Assembly (NCBI RefSeq): GCF_003054265.1
Contig: NZ_QBKT01000003.1
Span: 372,001 to 436,000 of the forward strand
DNA from: Kordia periserrulae
GTDB lineage: Bacteria; Bacteroidota; Bacteroidia; Flavobacteriales; Flavobacteriaceae
Direction: 5' to 3'
DNA: 64,000 bases
Shown here: positions 9,558-18,185 of the stretch, piece after piece
How positions within the stretch are numbered: the stretch's first letter is position 1
Layout of the letters: each line of letters starts with the position of its first letter
Position numbers and translations under genes: made by a program
Notes under the pieces: model-generated
Told to the model about the DNA's origin: nothing
What the model saw: only the letters and a program-made list of their open reading frames with translations
The model's database searches: none

Positions 9558-10721
9558 TCACGGATCTGAAATAGTAATTGTTTCATTTGTTTTTGTGTAT
9601 TTAAATGGTTTGCTCAGAGAGATTGTATATAAAATATCTTCAATAGTGTCGTTATAGCTAAATTCTCCTTTGTAATTACCGCTTTCATTTTCAATAGAAG
9701 ATGCATTCACAATTTTGACATCAAATTTTCGTTCGAGTCTTTTCAATATTTCTGAAAATGTGTAGTTGTCAATAATCAACACATTGTCCATCCAGCTTGT
9801 ATAAATCTTGGTATTGACTTTTTTAGTATGTAGTGTTTTGCCTTTTTTATCAAAAACAGCTTGATGACTTGGAGTAAGTATAGTTGTATTTGTGTTGTCT
9901 TTTTCAGCAATAGCTATCGAACCTTCTACCAAAGTAGTGGTTAACTTGTTTTCATTATCATAAGAGGAAACATTGAACTGTGTACCTAATACTTCTACCT
10001 GTATTTCGTTACTGTTGACAATAAAAGGTTTGTTCTTGTCGCTTTCTACATCAAAAAAAGCTTCTCCTTTCAAGAACACCGTTCTATGATCTTTTTCTGC
10101 ATTAAAATTTTGAGGGAATCTAAACTCGGTTCCAGCATTCAGCCACACCTTTGATCCGTCTGATAAATTCAATTGTAACGTTCTCCCTCTGGGAATGGTA
10201 ATGGTATTGTATACCAATTCCAGTACTTTTGAATCTTCTGTGAAATTTAGGGTAGTTCCATCTCCACTCGCAACAATATTACCATGCTTATCTTTAATAG
10301 CTTCTTTTGTGCTTTCTTTCAGCGTTTTTTGGGTTCCGTCAGCCAATGTAATGATTATTTCATTTTTAGTCGCATCATTGAGCGAGTCTACTTGTTCTTT
10401 CACCACTACAGTGGTTTCCTCATCTTTCATATTAGTAAATACTAGGTAAGAAACCGATATAAGAATCAAAACCGCTGCCGCATATTTATAAAACATTTTA
10501 ATGGAAAAACGTTCTCGTTGTTGAATCTTTTGAATAAGTTGAGCATACGATTTTTCCGTGTCAAAACTTTTGGTAGTAGCAGATTCAATTTCTTGAAGTT
10601 CATCTTTAAACCATACTAAATTTTCCTCTTTTTCTAAAACCCAAGATTCCAATGCTGCTTTCTCTTCAGCTGTAATCGTGTTGTTGACTAATTTTTTTAG
10701 TAACTTTCTTTTTTCAATCAT
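9558..10721 (-). CDS. FecR-type anti-sigma factor
   Basis: 387 residues. A cytoplasmic N-terminal part (1-77) with the W-rich anti-sigma helix pattern (ESWVLEKEENLVWF), one membrane helix at about 78-97, then the periplasmic FecR domain (TIPRGRTLQLNLSDGSKVWLNAGTEF and the FDVESDKNKPFIV segment) and the C-terminal DUF4974 region (IDNYTFSEILKRLERKF). It should hold the ECF sigma factor at the membrane until the STN domain of the downstream receptor contacts it. It reads in the same direction as the receptor, 130 bp upstream of it, and is separated from the divergent sigma gene by 106 bp that must hold both promoters. Confidence 0.9.
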   Translation of the reverse strand: MIEKRKLLKKLVNNTITAEEKAALESWVLEKEENLVWFKDELQEIESATTKSFDTEKSYAQLIQKIQQRERFSIKMFYKYAAAVLILISVSYLVFTNMKDEETTVVVKEQVDSLNDATKNEIIITLADGTQKTLKESTKEAIKDKHGNIVASGDGTTLNFTEDSKVLELVYNTITIPRGRTLQLNLSDGSKVWLNAGTEFRFPQNFNAEKDHRTVFLKGEAFFDVESDKNKPFIVNSNEIQVEVLGTQFNVSSYDNENKLTTTLVEGSIAIAEKDNTNTTILTPSHQAVFDKKGKTLHTKKVNTKIYTSWMDNVLIIDNYTFSEILKRLERKFDVKIVNASSIENESGNYKGEFSYNDTIEDILYTISLSKPFKYTKTNETITISDP

Positions 10722-10827
10722 TTAAAGTAACGTGTAATAGTTGTTTTTATATATAAGATGAGGAAAACATAAAAAACCCTTGCTTTTTTTTAATATTTCT
10801 TAATTTATTAATAAGTTTACCATTAAT

Positions 10828-11385
10828 ATGACAACTGAGGAGATTGTAAATAGCTTGAAAACAGGAAGTCAAGAAACGTATAAGTTGGTATATTTCAACC
10901 ATCACGAGTGGCTTTGTAATTATATCTACAAGTTGAGTCATGACTATTACTTATCGGAAGATATTGTACAAGAAGTTTTTTTAAGAATTTGGCTTAATAG
11001 AGAATCGTTACATATAAAAAGCTCCATTAAAAGCTATCTTTTCAGATCGTGTCACAATGAATATTTACAGTACTTACGGAAGCAGAAAGTTAAAACCGAT
11101 TTCTTAGAAAAATTGCGAGTGGAAACTATTTTTGAAATGTATGACAATGAAGATTTTCAAAAAGAATATGCCAATAAACTTGAAAGTGTACTCAAATTAT
11201 TGCCTCCGAAATGCAAAGAAGTTTTTATACAGGCAAAACTTGACAAAAAGAAATATAAAGACATCGCTGAAGATTTGAATATTTCTGTCAAAACTGTAGA
11301 AGGTCACATGACAAAAGCATTAAAAATTATAAAAACACAAACTTCAGTTGCTCCCTTTTTAATACTACTTTTAGATATTTTTTAA
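10828..11385 (+). CDS. ECF RNA polymerase sigma-70 factor (FecI-like)
   Basis: 185 residues. Region 2 at about 25-90 (YYLSEDIVQEVFLRIW is the core-binding and -10 recognition helix) and region 4 at about 118-172 (LPPKCKEVFIQAKLDKKKY then the helix-turn-helix SVKTVEGHMTKALK). This is the Bacteroidota FecI-like subgroup. It is divergent from the FecR gene rather than preceding it in one operon, which is the less common order. Its likely targets include the receptor operon, but I did not identify a cognate promoter pair. Confidence 0.9.
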   Translation: MTTEEIVNSLKTGSQETYKLVYFNHHEWLCNYIYKLSHDYYLSEDIVQEVFLRIWLNRESLHIKSSIKSYLFRSCHNEYLQYLRKQKVKTDFLEKLRVETIFEMYDNEDFQKEYANKLESVLKLLPPKCKEVFIQAKLDKKKYKDIAEDLNISVKTVEGHMTKALKIIKTQTSVAPFLILLLDIF

Positions 11386-11454
11386 TAAGCACTAGCCAAG
11401 AAGCGATTCCCACTTTTGAAATCGTTAATTTTTAGCAATTCTTTTAATCCTACA

Positions 11455-12474
11455 TCATTTCGTAGAATCTCTTTTTACCAAACTAGTTTCAAGTTCTATA
11501 ATTTTTGGTACAATAGGTTTCTTTTTCTTTTTGGCTTTCAATTCTTTAAATAACTGCTTAAACGCCATTTTTCCCATTTCAAAACCTGGTTGGTCAATCG
11601 TTGTCAGCGAAGGTGTAATTGCCGAAGACATAAACCAATTGCTAAATCCTACAATAGAAATATCTTCAGGGATTTTGACTCCATTTCTATTAAATTCTGT
11701 AATCGCACCAATGGCAACCAAATCGGTATTTACAAAAATTCCGTCCACATCAGGATGTTCTCTAAGAATTTTTTGCGCAAACATTTCCCCAACTTCAAAG
11801 GTCATATTGTCAAAAATATACACCAACGAAGGATCATAGCTCATTCCGTTGTCTTCCAAGGCTTTTTTATACCCCAAAAACCGATCAATAGAATTTTGTG
11901 GCAACAGCGGCCCGCGAAAATGCGCGATGCGTTTACAGCCTGTATCAATTAAATGTTGTGTAGCATTATAAGCAGCTTTTCGGTCATCAATAATCACTTT
12001 TGAACAATTGACAAGTTTCGCAATCTTATCAAACATCACCAACGGTTTACCTTGTTCAATCACATCGTTCAAATGTTTAAAATCGGCAGTGCCATTCGCC
12101 AAAGAAATCAAAATTCCGTCTACGCGTTTACTCATCAACAAATCTATTTGCTTCTTTTCCAATTCGTATGATTCGTTGGATTGCAGAATAATGACCAAAT
12201 AGCCTTTCTTTTCAGCTTGACTGATAATCCCTTTAATCACGCTCGAAAAAAAATGATGCACAATCTCAGGAATAATCAATCCGATCGTATTAGAAGTTTC
12301 CATACGTAAATTAACCGCAAACGCATTCGGTTTGTAATTTAGCGTTTGCGCCAATTCCTTCACCAGCGCTTTGGTTTTTTTACTCACATCTGGATAATCT
12401 TTCAATGCTTTAGAAACAGTAGTGACCGAAATTCCTAAATGCTCGGCAATATCTTTTAAAGTAGCTGGCTTCAT
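11455..12474 (-). CDS. LacI-family transcriptional regulator of the downstream sugar locus
   Basis: 339 residues. Residues 1-50 are the LacI helix-turn-helix and hinge (TLKDIAEHLGISVTTVSKAL); 60-335 form the periplasmic-binding-protein-like effector domain (IGLIIPEI, DGIFVNTDLVAIGAITEF, ITPSLTTIDQP). It is transcribed away from the TonB receptor and sugar genes, and two near-perfect LacI-type operators lie in the shared intergenic space, 47-68 bp from its own start. It should therefore repress or activate both directions according to an intracellular sugar. The ligand is likely a sugar or phosphosugar from the pathway encoded at 12632-19123. Confidence 0.92.
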   Translation of the reverse strand: MKPATLKDIAEHLGISVTTVSKALKDYPDVSKKTKALVKELAQTLNYKPNAFAVNLRMETSNTIGLIIPEIVHHFFSSVIKGIISQAEKKGYLVIILQSNESYELEKKQIDLLMSKRVDGILISLANGTADFKHLNDVIEQGKPLVMFDKIAKLVNCSKVIIDDRKAAYNATQHLIDTGCKRIAHFRGPLLPQNSIDRFLGYKKALEDNGMSYDPSLVYIFDNMTFEVGEMFAQKILREHPDVDGIFVNTDLVAIGAITEFNRNGVKIPEDISIVGFSNWFMSSAITPSLTTIDQPGFEMGKMAFKQLFKELKAKKKKKPIVPKIIELETSLVKRDSTK

Positions 12475-12520
12475 AAAAACGAACGTAATTTTCTAATTTA
12501 AAAAAGTGCAAAATACAAAA

Positions 12521-12558
12521 TCGAAAACGTTTTCGGTAAAATCGAAAACGTTTTCGAT
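12521..12558. promoter_or_regulatory. Tandem LacI-type operators
   Basis: Two palindromes share the core CGAAAACGTTTTCG: box 1 at 12522-12535 and the longer box 2 at 12541-12558 (ATCGAAAACGTTTTCGAT). Their centres are 21 bp apart, two helical turns, so two dimers would bind on the same DNA face. The central CG and the lack of spacer are typical of LacI-family operators. They lie between lacI-like 11455-12474 and the TonB receptor at 12632. Confidence 0.9.
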
Positions 12559-12631
12559 GAAAAAAATGCAAAATCATATACCAAGAAATATAAATTAGCT
12601 AAAAATTAATCCAAAAACTATTAATACTACA

Positions 12632-15250
12632 ATGAAAAACTATACGAACTTAAAGAGACTTTGTACATGGTTGCTTTTTTTAACAGCAGCAATGTCATTT
12701 GCTCAAACCAAGGTTTCAGGTACTGTTAATGACCAAAAAGGAATGCCAATTCCTGGTGTAAATGTGGTACTGGAAGGTACAACAAAAGGAGCAGTAACCG
12801 ATTTTGATGGAAAATTTTCTATCGATAATGTAGAAGATGGAACGTATACATTAAAAGCATCTTCTATTGGATATGCAAACTACACACAATCTATTACGGC
12901 AGCAGGAAGTGATGTTGTTTTAAAAATTACCTTGGCAGAAGATACAGAATCGCTAGACCAAGTAATTATTACAGGAGTTGTAAATCCGCGCTCAAAAATA
13001 GAATCGAGTATTTCGGTAACGAGCATGCAGCCTGCAACGATTAAGCAATCAGCACCGAGAACAACAGCGGAAATCTTTAGAACCATTCCAGGAATTCGTT
13101 CAGAATCTTCGGGTGGAGAAGGTAACGCAAACATTGCAGTACGTGGTGTGCCAATTTCTTCAGGTGGATCAAAATATGTGCAACTGCAAGAAGATGGTTT
13201 GCCAGTATTGTTATTTGGTGACATTGCTTTTGGAACAGCAGATATTTTTACACGATTTGATTACAATGTAAAACGCATTGAAGCCATTCGTGGAGGTTCG
13301 GCATCTACCTTAACATCTAACGGTCCGGGTGGTATTATCAACATCATTAGCAAAACTGGAAAAAATGAAGGCGGCGCTATCGGAACTACGTTTGGTGTGG
13401 ATTTCAATTCGTTCAGAACAGATTTTGATTACGGATCTAAAATAGGTGACGGATTGTATTTTCATACGGGAGGATTTTACCGTGCAGGTGAAGGAATCAG
13501 AGAAACAGGATTTACGGCAAACAATGGAGGACAACTAAAACTAAGCTTAACAAAAGAGTTTGAAAGTGGTTCGGTTCGTGTATATGCAAAATACCTAAAC
13601 GATAGAGCAGCAGCGTATTTGCCAATGCCAATTCAGGTAACGGGAACCAACAGCGATCCAGATTGGAGCGATGCACCAAATTTTGACGCAACAAGAGGTT
13701 CACTTCATAGTGCAAATTTGACACAAACTTTAGGCTTAGGAGCTGATGGACAACGTCGTCGCGGCGATGTAACCAATGGAATGAATCCAATATCAACTTC
13801 AGTAGGAATTCAAGCAAACTTTAACTTGGGAGACGATTGGAAAGTTAGCAATAACGGACGTTTTTCATCCAATCGTGGTGCGTTTGTATCACCATTTCCA
13901 GCGGAAGTAGCTTCAGCATCTGCTATTGCAGATTCTTTCGGAACAGGTTCTACCTTACAATTTACAGACGGATCTGCCGTAGCAGGAAGCAGTCTAGTAG
14001 CCAGAGTACACATGTTTGATGTGGAATTAGATAACTTTAACAACTTTATGAACGATTTAAAACTTTCAAAATCGTTTGACAATGTTGACGTGACAGTTGG
14101 ATACTTTAAATCGATTCAAGATATTTCAATGTCATGGTTGTGGAATTCATATCTGCAAGAAGTAAACGACGACAATGCACGCTTAATCAATGTATTTGAT
14201 GCAACTGGTGGCGCATTGAGCGAAAATGGATTGTACGCGTACGGTGTTCCTTTTTGGGGAAATTGCTGTCAGCGTAACTATGATACGCAATACAATGTAT
14301 CGGCACCTTATATGAATGTAACGCTTGAAGCTAACGAAAACTTTACCATTGATGCGAGTTTGCGTTACGACAAAGGACGCGTTTCAGGTTCGTTTACCAA
14401 CAGCGTACAAACAGTATTTGACGTAAATAATGACGGAGTGATTTCAGCACCAGAACAAAGTGTTTCAACTATTGATAATGCAAATCCAACAGCAGTTGAT
14501 TATGATTATGACTATGTTTCGTACTCATTAGGTTTAAACTATAAATTAAACGATGCACAAGCCATTTTCGGACGTTACAGTCGCGGTGCTTCTGCCAAAG
14601 CAGATCGTATCTTATTCTCTGGATTGGATTACTTAAACGGCGATCGTATCAACGCATTAGACTTTATCAATCAGGCAGAAATAGGGTATAAGCGTGGTTT
14701 TGAAAACGGAGCGATTTACGCAACGGCATTTTACGCAAAAACAGAAGAAGAAGGTGGATTTGAAGCATCCACCAACAGCATCATCGAAAATGATTACAAA
14801 TCGTTAGGTATTGAAGTAGAAGGTTTCTACAGATTTAATGATTTTAGCTTACGCGGAGCTGTAACGTGGACAGATGCAGAAGTTGATTCAGGAGTTAACG
14901 AAGGAAACACACCAAGAAGACAACCAGATTTCATCTATAACCTCATTCCAGCATACGATTTTGGAAAAGAACGTCAAAATTCGGTAGGATTGAGCTTCAT
15001 CGGACAATCAAAAGCATATGCACAAGACAACAACGAATTGGTAATGCCTGGATTCTTAATCGTAAACAGTTTCATCAACGTAGGCATTACAAAATCGTTA
15101 AACGTAAACCTAGCGGCAAATAACATTTTTGATTCTTTAGGAATTACAGAATCAGAAGAAGGTAGTATTGTAGAAGGACAAACAAACATTGTAAGAGCAA
15201 GACCGCTTCCAGGAAGATCTATCTCTCTTACATTACAATACCAGTTTTAA
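12632..15250 (+). CDS. TonB-dependent receptor for the sugar-uptake locus
   Basis: 872 residues. Signal peptide 1-25 (AAMSFAQ), carboxypeptidase-regulatory-like domain at about 26-112 (GMPIPGVNVVLEGTTKG), plug at about 125-240 (GPGGIINIISKTG) and a beta barrel to a terminal SISLTLQYQF. There is no STN domain and no SusD-like partner, so it is a classical TonB receptor rather than a SusCD pair. It is the first gene after the tandem LacI operators; a terminator-like hairpin follows it, then a glutaredoxin, an MFS symporter, a GH100-like glycosidase and a sugar kinase. Its ligand is therefore probably a small sugar such as sucrose; this rests on context. Confidence 0.85.
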   Translation: MKNYTNLKRLCTWLLFLTAAMSFAQTKVSGTVNDQKGMPIPGVNVVLEGTTKGAVTDFDGKFSIDNVEDGTYTLKASSIGYANYTQSITAAGSDVVLKITLAEDTESLDQVIITGVVNPRSKIESSISVTSMQPATIKQSAPRTTAEIFRTIPGIRSESSGGEGNANIAVRGVPISSGGSKYVQLQEDGLPVLLFGDIAFGTADIFTRFDYNVKRIEAIRGGSASTLTSNGPGGIINIISKTGKNEGGAIGTTFGVDFNSFRTDFDYGSKIGDGLYFHTGGFYRAGEGIRETGFTANNGGQLKLSLTKEFESGSVRVYAKYLNDRAAAYLPMPIQVTGTNSDPDWSDAPNFDATRGSLHSANLTQTLGLGADGQRRRGDVTNGMNPISTSVGIQANFNLGDDWKVSNNGRFSSNRGAFVSPFPAEVASASAIADSFGTGSTLQFTDGSAVAGSSLVARVHMFDVELDNFNNFMNDLKLSKSFDNVDVTVGYFKSIQDISMSWLWNSYLQEVNDDNARLINVFDATGGALSENGLYAYGVPFWGNCCQRNYDTQYNVSAPYMNVTLEANENFTIDASLRYDKGRVSGSFTNSVQTVFDVNNDGVISAPEQSVSTIDNANPTAVDYDYDYVSYSLGLNYKLNDAQAIFGRYSRGASAKADRILFSGLDYLNGDRINALDFINQAEIGYKRGFENGAIYATAFYAKTEEEGGFEASTNSIIENDYKSLGIEVEGFYRFNDFSLRGAVTWTDAEVDSGVNEGNTPRRQPDFIYNLIPAYDFGKERQNSVGLSFIGQSKAYAQDNNELVMPGFLIVNSFINVGITKSLNVNLAANNIFDSLGITESEEGSIVEGQTNIVRARPLPGRSISLTLQYQF

Positions 15251-15290
15251 TTATTTATTTGAATACCATAAGTTTTTTAATTAGTTTAAA

Positions 15291-15324
15291 AGAGCTAATG
15301 TCAATATTGATATTGGCTCTTTTT
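15291..15324 (+). terminator. Hairpin after the TonB receptor gene
   Basis: A 30-nt near-perfect palindrome (15291-15320, two G-U pairs) centred on TCAATATTGA and followed by T residues. It probably attenuates transcription between the receptor and the cytoplasmic sugar genes. Its core is the same as in the hairpin at 6234-6255. Confidence 0.65.
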
Positions 15325-15341
15325 CTCATAAAAACAAGAGC

Positions 15342-15695
15342 ATGAAAAACCTACTTATTGCTATATTTTGTATCTCTTTTGCCTATTCAGCTGTTGTAAA
15401 AAATATTGGTGAGGATGATAAAAGCAAACACACAATAACAAAAACCATTATTGTATATGGAAGTGATACCTGCCATTTTTGTGTAGATACGAAACAATTT
15501 TTAAAAGATAAAAAGGTTACGTTTGTCTATTATGATGTGGATGTGAACGAAGAAAAACTCAAGGAAATGTTGTTTAAATTGCGAAAGGCGAACATATCGA
15601 CGTCCAATTTGAGTTTGCCTGTGATTGATAAAGATGGAGAAATTTTTACCAATAGTGAACCTTTTGAAGAATTTCTTAAAAAAATACTAGAATAG
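15342..15695 (+). CDS. Exported glutaredoxin/thioredoxin-like protein
   Basis: 117 residues. Residues 1-19 look like a weak signal peptide or membrane anchor; the rest is a glutaredoxin fold with IIVYGSDTCHFC and active-site cysteines at about 44 and 47 (CHFC), and a cis-proline in SLPVID. The length is slightly above the roughly 85-residue glutaredoxin core because of the leader. It ends 1 nt before the MFS symporter start, so it is in the same operon. Its role in sugar uptake is unclear; it may repair disulfides in exported proteins. Not a pathway enzyme. Confidence 0.75.
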   Translation: MKNLLIAIFCISFAYSAVVKNIGEDDKSKHTITKTIIVYGSDTCHFCVDTKQFLKDKKVTFVYYDVDVNEEKLKEMLFKLRKANISTSNLSLPVIDKDGEIFTNSEPFEEFLKKILE

Positions 15696-15696
15696 C

Positions 15697-17013
15697 ATGA
15701 AATTCAAGAAACCCAAGCTAAGTTTTTGGCAAATTTGGAACATGAATATTGGCTTCTTCGGAATTCAATACAGCTTCGGATTGCAACAAAGTGCGGTAAC
15801 GCCAATTTATGATTTTTTAGGCGCCGATCCTGCCGATATTCCTATTTTGCACTTGGCAGGACCTGTAACAGGTTTGTTGGTACAACCTATCATTGGCGCG
15901 TTGAGTGACAAAACATGGCATCCTAAACTTGGAAGAAGAAAACCGTATTTCTTTGTAGGCGCATTAATTTGTAGCGTATGTTTGTTAGCTTTTCCATTTA
16001 GCAGTTCGTTGTGGATGGCAGCAGGCTTACTCTGGATTTTAGATGTGGGAAACAATACTGCTATGGAACCCTATCGCGCGTTTATTGCGGACAAACTTGA
16101 CAAAGAACAGCAACCGCTTGGTTTTCAAATGCAAAGCTTTTTTACAGGGTTGGGACAAGTATTATCAAACGTTTCGCTCTTTATATTTCCGATGATTTTT
16201 ATAGGAATGACAGGTTCGTTACCAACGTGGGTGTATGCTTCTTTCTTTTTAGGAGCTATTTGTTCTATCGGTTCTATTTTGTGGACGATGAAAACGACTC
16301 CCGAAATTCCACCAACACCCGAAGAATTAGAAGCCTTACGAAGTGAAAAGCGCAGTGTTTTTCAACCATTCATTGAAATTTATGAAGCTATTGGCGACAT
16401 GCCCAAAGTAATGTGGCAATTGGCGCTCGTTTATCTATTTCAATGGTATGCATTGTTTTGTTATTGGCAAAATTCATCAAAAAGTGTAGCACTTTCGGTA
16501 TGGAATGCCACGCCAAAGAGCGATCCGCAAGCGTATGAACAAGCGGCAAGTTGGACAGGTTTGGTGAACGGTTGGTACAATGCTGTTACCTTTTTAGTTG
16601 CGTTTGCGTTGGTTGGTTTTGCTAAAAAATACAGTCCTAAAATGGTGCATGCAGGTTGTTTATTGCTTGCCGCCATAGGATTTTTAGTATTTCCGCATAT
16701 TGAAGATAAAAACTTGCTATTCTTCGCCATTACTGGATTCGGAATTGGCTGGGCAAGTATTATGGGAATTCCGTATTTAATGGTTGTTCACGACATTCCG
16801 AAAGAACGATATGGTGTGTATATGGGCATTATCAACATGATGATTGTGATTCCGATGATTCTTCAAACATTATCATTTGGGTATGTTTTAGAACACTTTT
16901 TAGGAAACGATCCGCGAAATGCCATAACGTTTGCAGGCGTTTTACTGTTGATTAGTGTAGTTTGTACGTTACTTATCAAATCGAAAACAACACAAAAAGT
17001 CGCCACAACATGA
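15697..17013 (+). CDS. MFS sugar symporter (SLC45/GPH-like, probable sucrose or disaccharide permease)
   Basis: 438 residues, 12 predicted helices. The opening [21 protein letters not shown] and the loop [19 protein letters not shown] are hallmarks of the SLC45/sucrose-symporter-like MFS branch, which includes plant sucrose carriers and bacterial disaccharide-proton symporters. It would import the disaccharide from the periplasm after TonB-receptor uptake. Its stop overlaps the next gene start in ATGA (17010-17013), indicating translational coupling. The substrate assignment (sucrose) rests on the following GH100-like enzyme and kinase. Confidence 0.82.
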   Translation: MKFKKPKLSFWQIWNMNIGFFGIQYSFGLQQSAVTPIYDFLGADPADIPILHLAGPVTGLLVQPIIGALSDKTWHPKLGRRKPYFFVGALICSVCLLAFPFSSSLWMAAGLLWILDVGNNTAMEPYRAFIADKLDKEQQPLGFQMQSFFTGLGQVLSNVSLFIFPMIFIGMTGSLPTWVYASFFLGAICSIGSILWTMKTTPEIPPTPEELEALRSEKRSVFQPFIEIYEAIGDMPKVMWQLALVYLFQWYALFCYWQNSSKSVALSVWNATPKSDPQAYEQAASWTGLVNGWYNAVTFLVAFALVGFAKKYSPKMVHAGCLLLAAIGFLVFPHIEDKNLLFFAITGFGIGWASIMGIPYLMVVHDIPKERYGVYMGIINMMIVIPMILQTLSFGYVLEHFLGNDPRNAITFAGVLLLISVVCTLLIKSKTTQKVATT

Positions 17014-18185
17014 TGAATTCATCGTACATAAAAGCAAAAGAATTACTCTTTAAAGCACGTTCGGAAAAAGGATTTTTAGCAAGTGCTGAAAATATTACCA
17101 ATTACAAACGTATTTGGGCGCGCGATGGTGTTATTTGTGGATTATCTGCATTGCTTGATGGTGATGCGGAACTGATTCAAACTTTTAAAAATACCTTACA
17201 AACCCTAGCGAATCATCAGCACGAGTTGGGACAAATTCCTTCCAATGTCTATTTTAAAGCAACAAATGAAGTCGAATTGAGTTTTGGCGGATTGGCAGGA
17301 CGAGTCGACACCGTTTCTTGGTTCATTATTGGAGTTTGCAATTATGTGTCGATAACGAAAGATGACGAATTTTTATCGGATGTATTTCCCAACATCGAAA
17401 AAGGCTTAAAGTTGTTAGAAGCTTGGGAATTTAACAATAACGATTTGCTATATGTGCCACGCTCGGGAAATTGGGCAGATGAATACATTACGGAAGGACA
17501 TACATTTTACGATCAAGTGTTGCGATTATGGGCATTACGATGTGTGCAAAAAGTACGTCCGTCAGAAGCTTTTCAATCAAAAATTGAGCGAATTACCGAA
17601 AAACTGAACGGAAATTATAGAAAAACAAATTATCAAACACCATTTCACCCCAAAGCGTACAACCAATTAGAAGATACATCGTACTGGGTGGCTTCGGTGA
17701 ATCCGTCAGGATATCAAACGATGTTTGATGCCTTTGGAAATTCCATTGCGCAATTGCTACAATTGGGAGATGCTACGTTTCAAAAAAGAGGAATACGGTA
17801 TGCCGAAACCTTACGAGAAAGCTTGCCTTTAAAATTAGTACCTGCATTTTGGAAACCTATTAAAGAAGATGATGACGATTGGAAATTGCTCGTAAATAAC
17901 TGTAAATATGAATTTAGAAATTTTCCTTACGAGTTTCATAATGGCGGTACGTGGCAAATGGTGAATGGTTTTTATGGAATGAGTTTGGTGCAACAAAATT
18001 ATGTAGAAAATCCGAAGCAAGTACTTGCCGCAATTCAACAATTAAACGCGAAAGAAAATTACGGATTTTACGAAAATTTCAATACCAAAACAGGAAAAGC
18101 AATTGGAGTTCCGCAATGTACATGGAGTGCCGCTGGGGAATTATTGCTAACACAATATATAAACGGAAAAAGATTAATAGTGTGA
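17010..18185 (+). CDS. (alpha/alpha)6-barrel glycosidase, GH100/neutral-invertase-like
   Basis: About 391 residues from the ATG at 17010 that overlaps the MFS stop; a second ATG follows at once at 17013. IWARDGVICGLSALLDG at about 34-50, GGLAGRVDTVSWFIIGV near 95 and GNWADEYITEGHTFYDQVLR near 155 parallel the conserved blocks of GH100 alkaline/neutral invertases (RDF, GRVAPVDSGLWWI, HGHPLEIQALFY). Amylo-alpha-1,6-glucosidase-type barrels are the alternative. There is no signal peptide, so it acts in the cytoplasm on imported sugar. The neighbouring kinase makes cleavage of sucrose into glucose and fructose, then fructose phosphorylation, the most economical reading. The gene ends in GTGA, overlapping the kinase start. 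Confidence 0.65.
   Translation: MMNSSYIKAKELLFKARSEKGFLASAENITNYKRIWARDGVICGLSALLDGDAELIQTFKNTLQTLANHQHELGQIPSNVYFKATNEVELSFGGLAGRVDTVSWFIIGVCNYVSITKDDEFLSDVFPNIEKGLKLLEAWEFNNNDLLYVPRSGNWADEYITEGHTFYDQVLRLWALRCVQKVRPSEAFQSKIERITEKLNGNYRKTNYQTPFHPKAYNQLEDTSYWVASVNPSGYQTMFDAFGNSIAQLLQLGDATFQKRGIRYAETLRESLPLKLVPAFWKPIKEDDDDWKLLVNNCKYEFRNFPYEFHNGGTWQMVNGFYGMSLVQQNYVENPKQVLAAIQQLNAKENYGFYENFNTKTGKAIGVPQCTWSAAGELLLTQYINGKRLIV

Noticed and set aside
12632-15250. TonB receptor as SusC of a SusCD pair
   Set aside because: No SusD-like lipoprotein follows; the next genes are a glutaredoxin and an MFS symporter.
17951-18181. Long N-terminal extension of the sugar kinase
   Set aside because: It lies fully inside the preceding glycosidase gene; the GTG at 18182 gives the normal PfkB length and a GTGA overlap.
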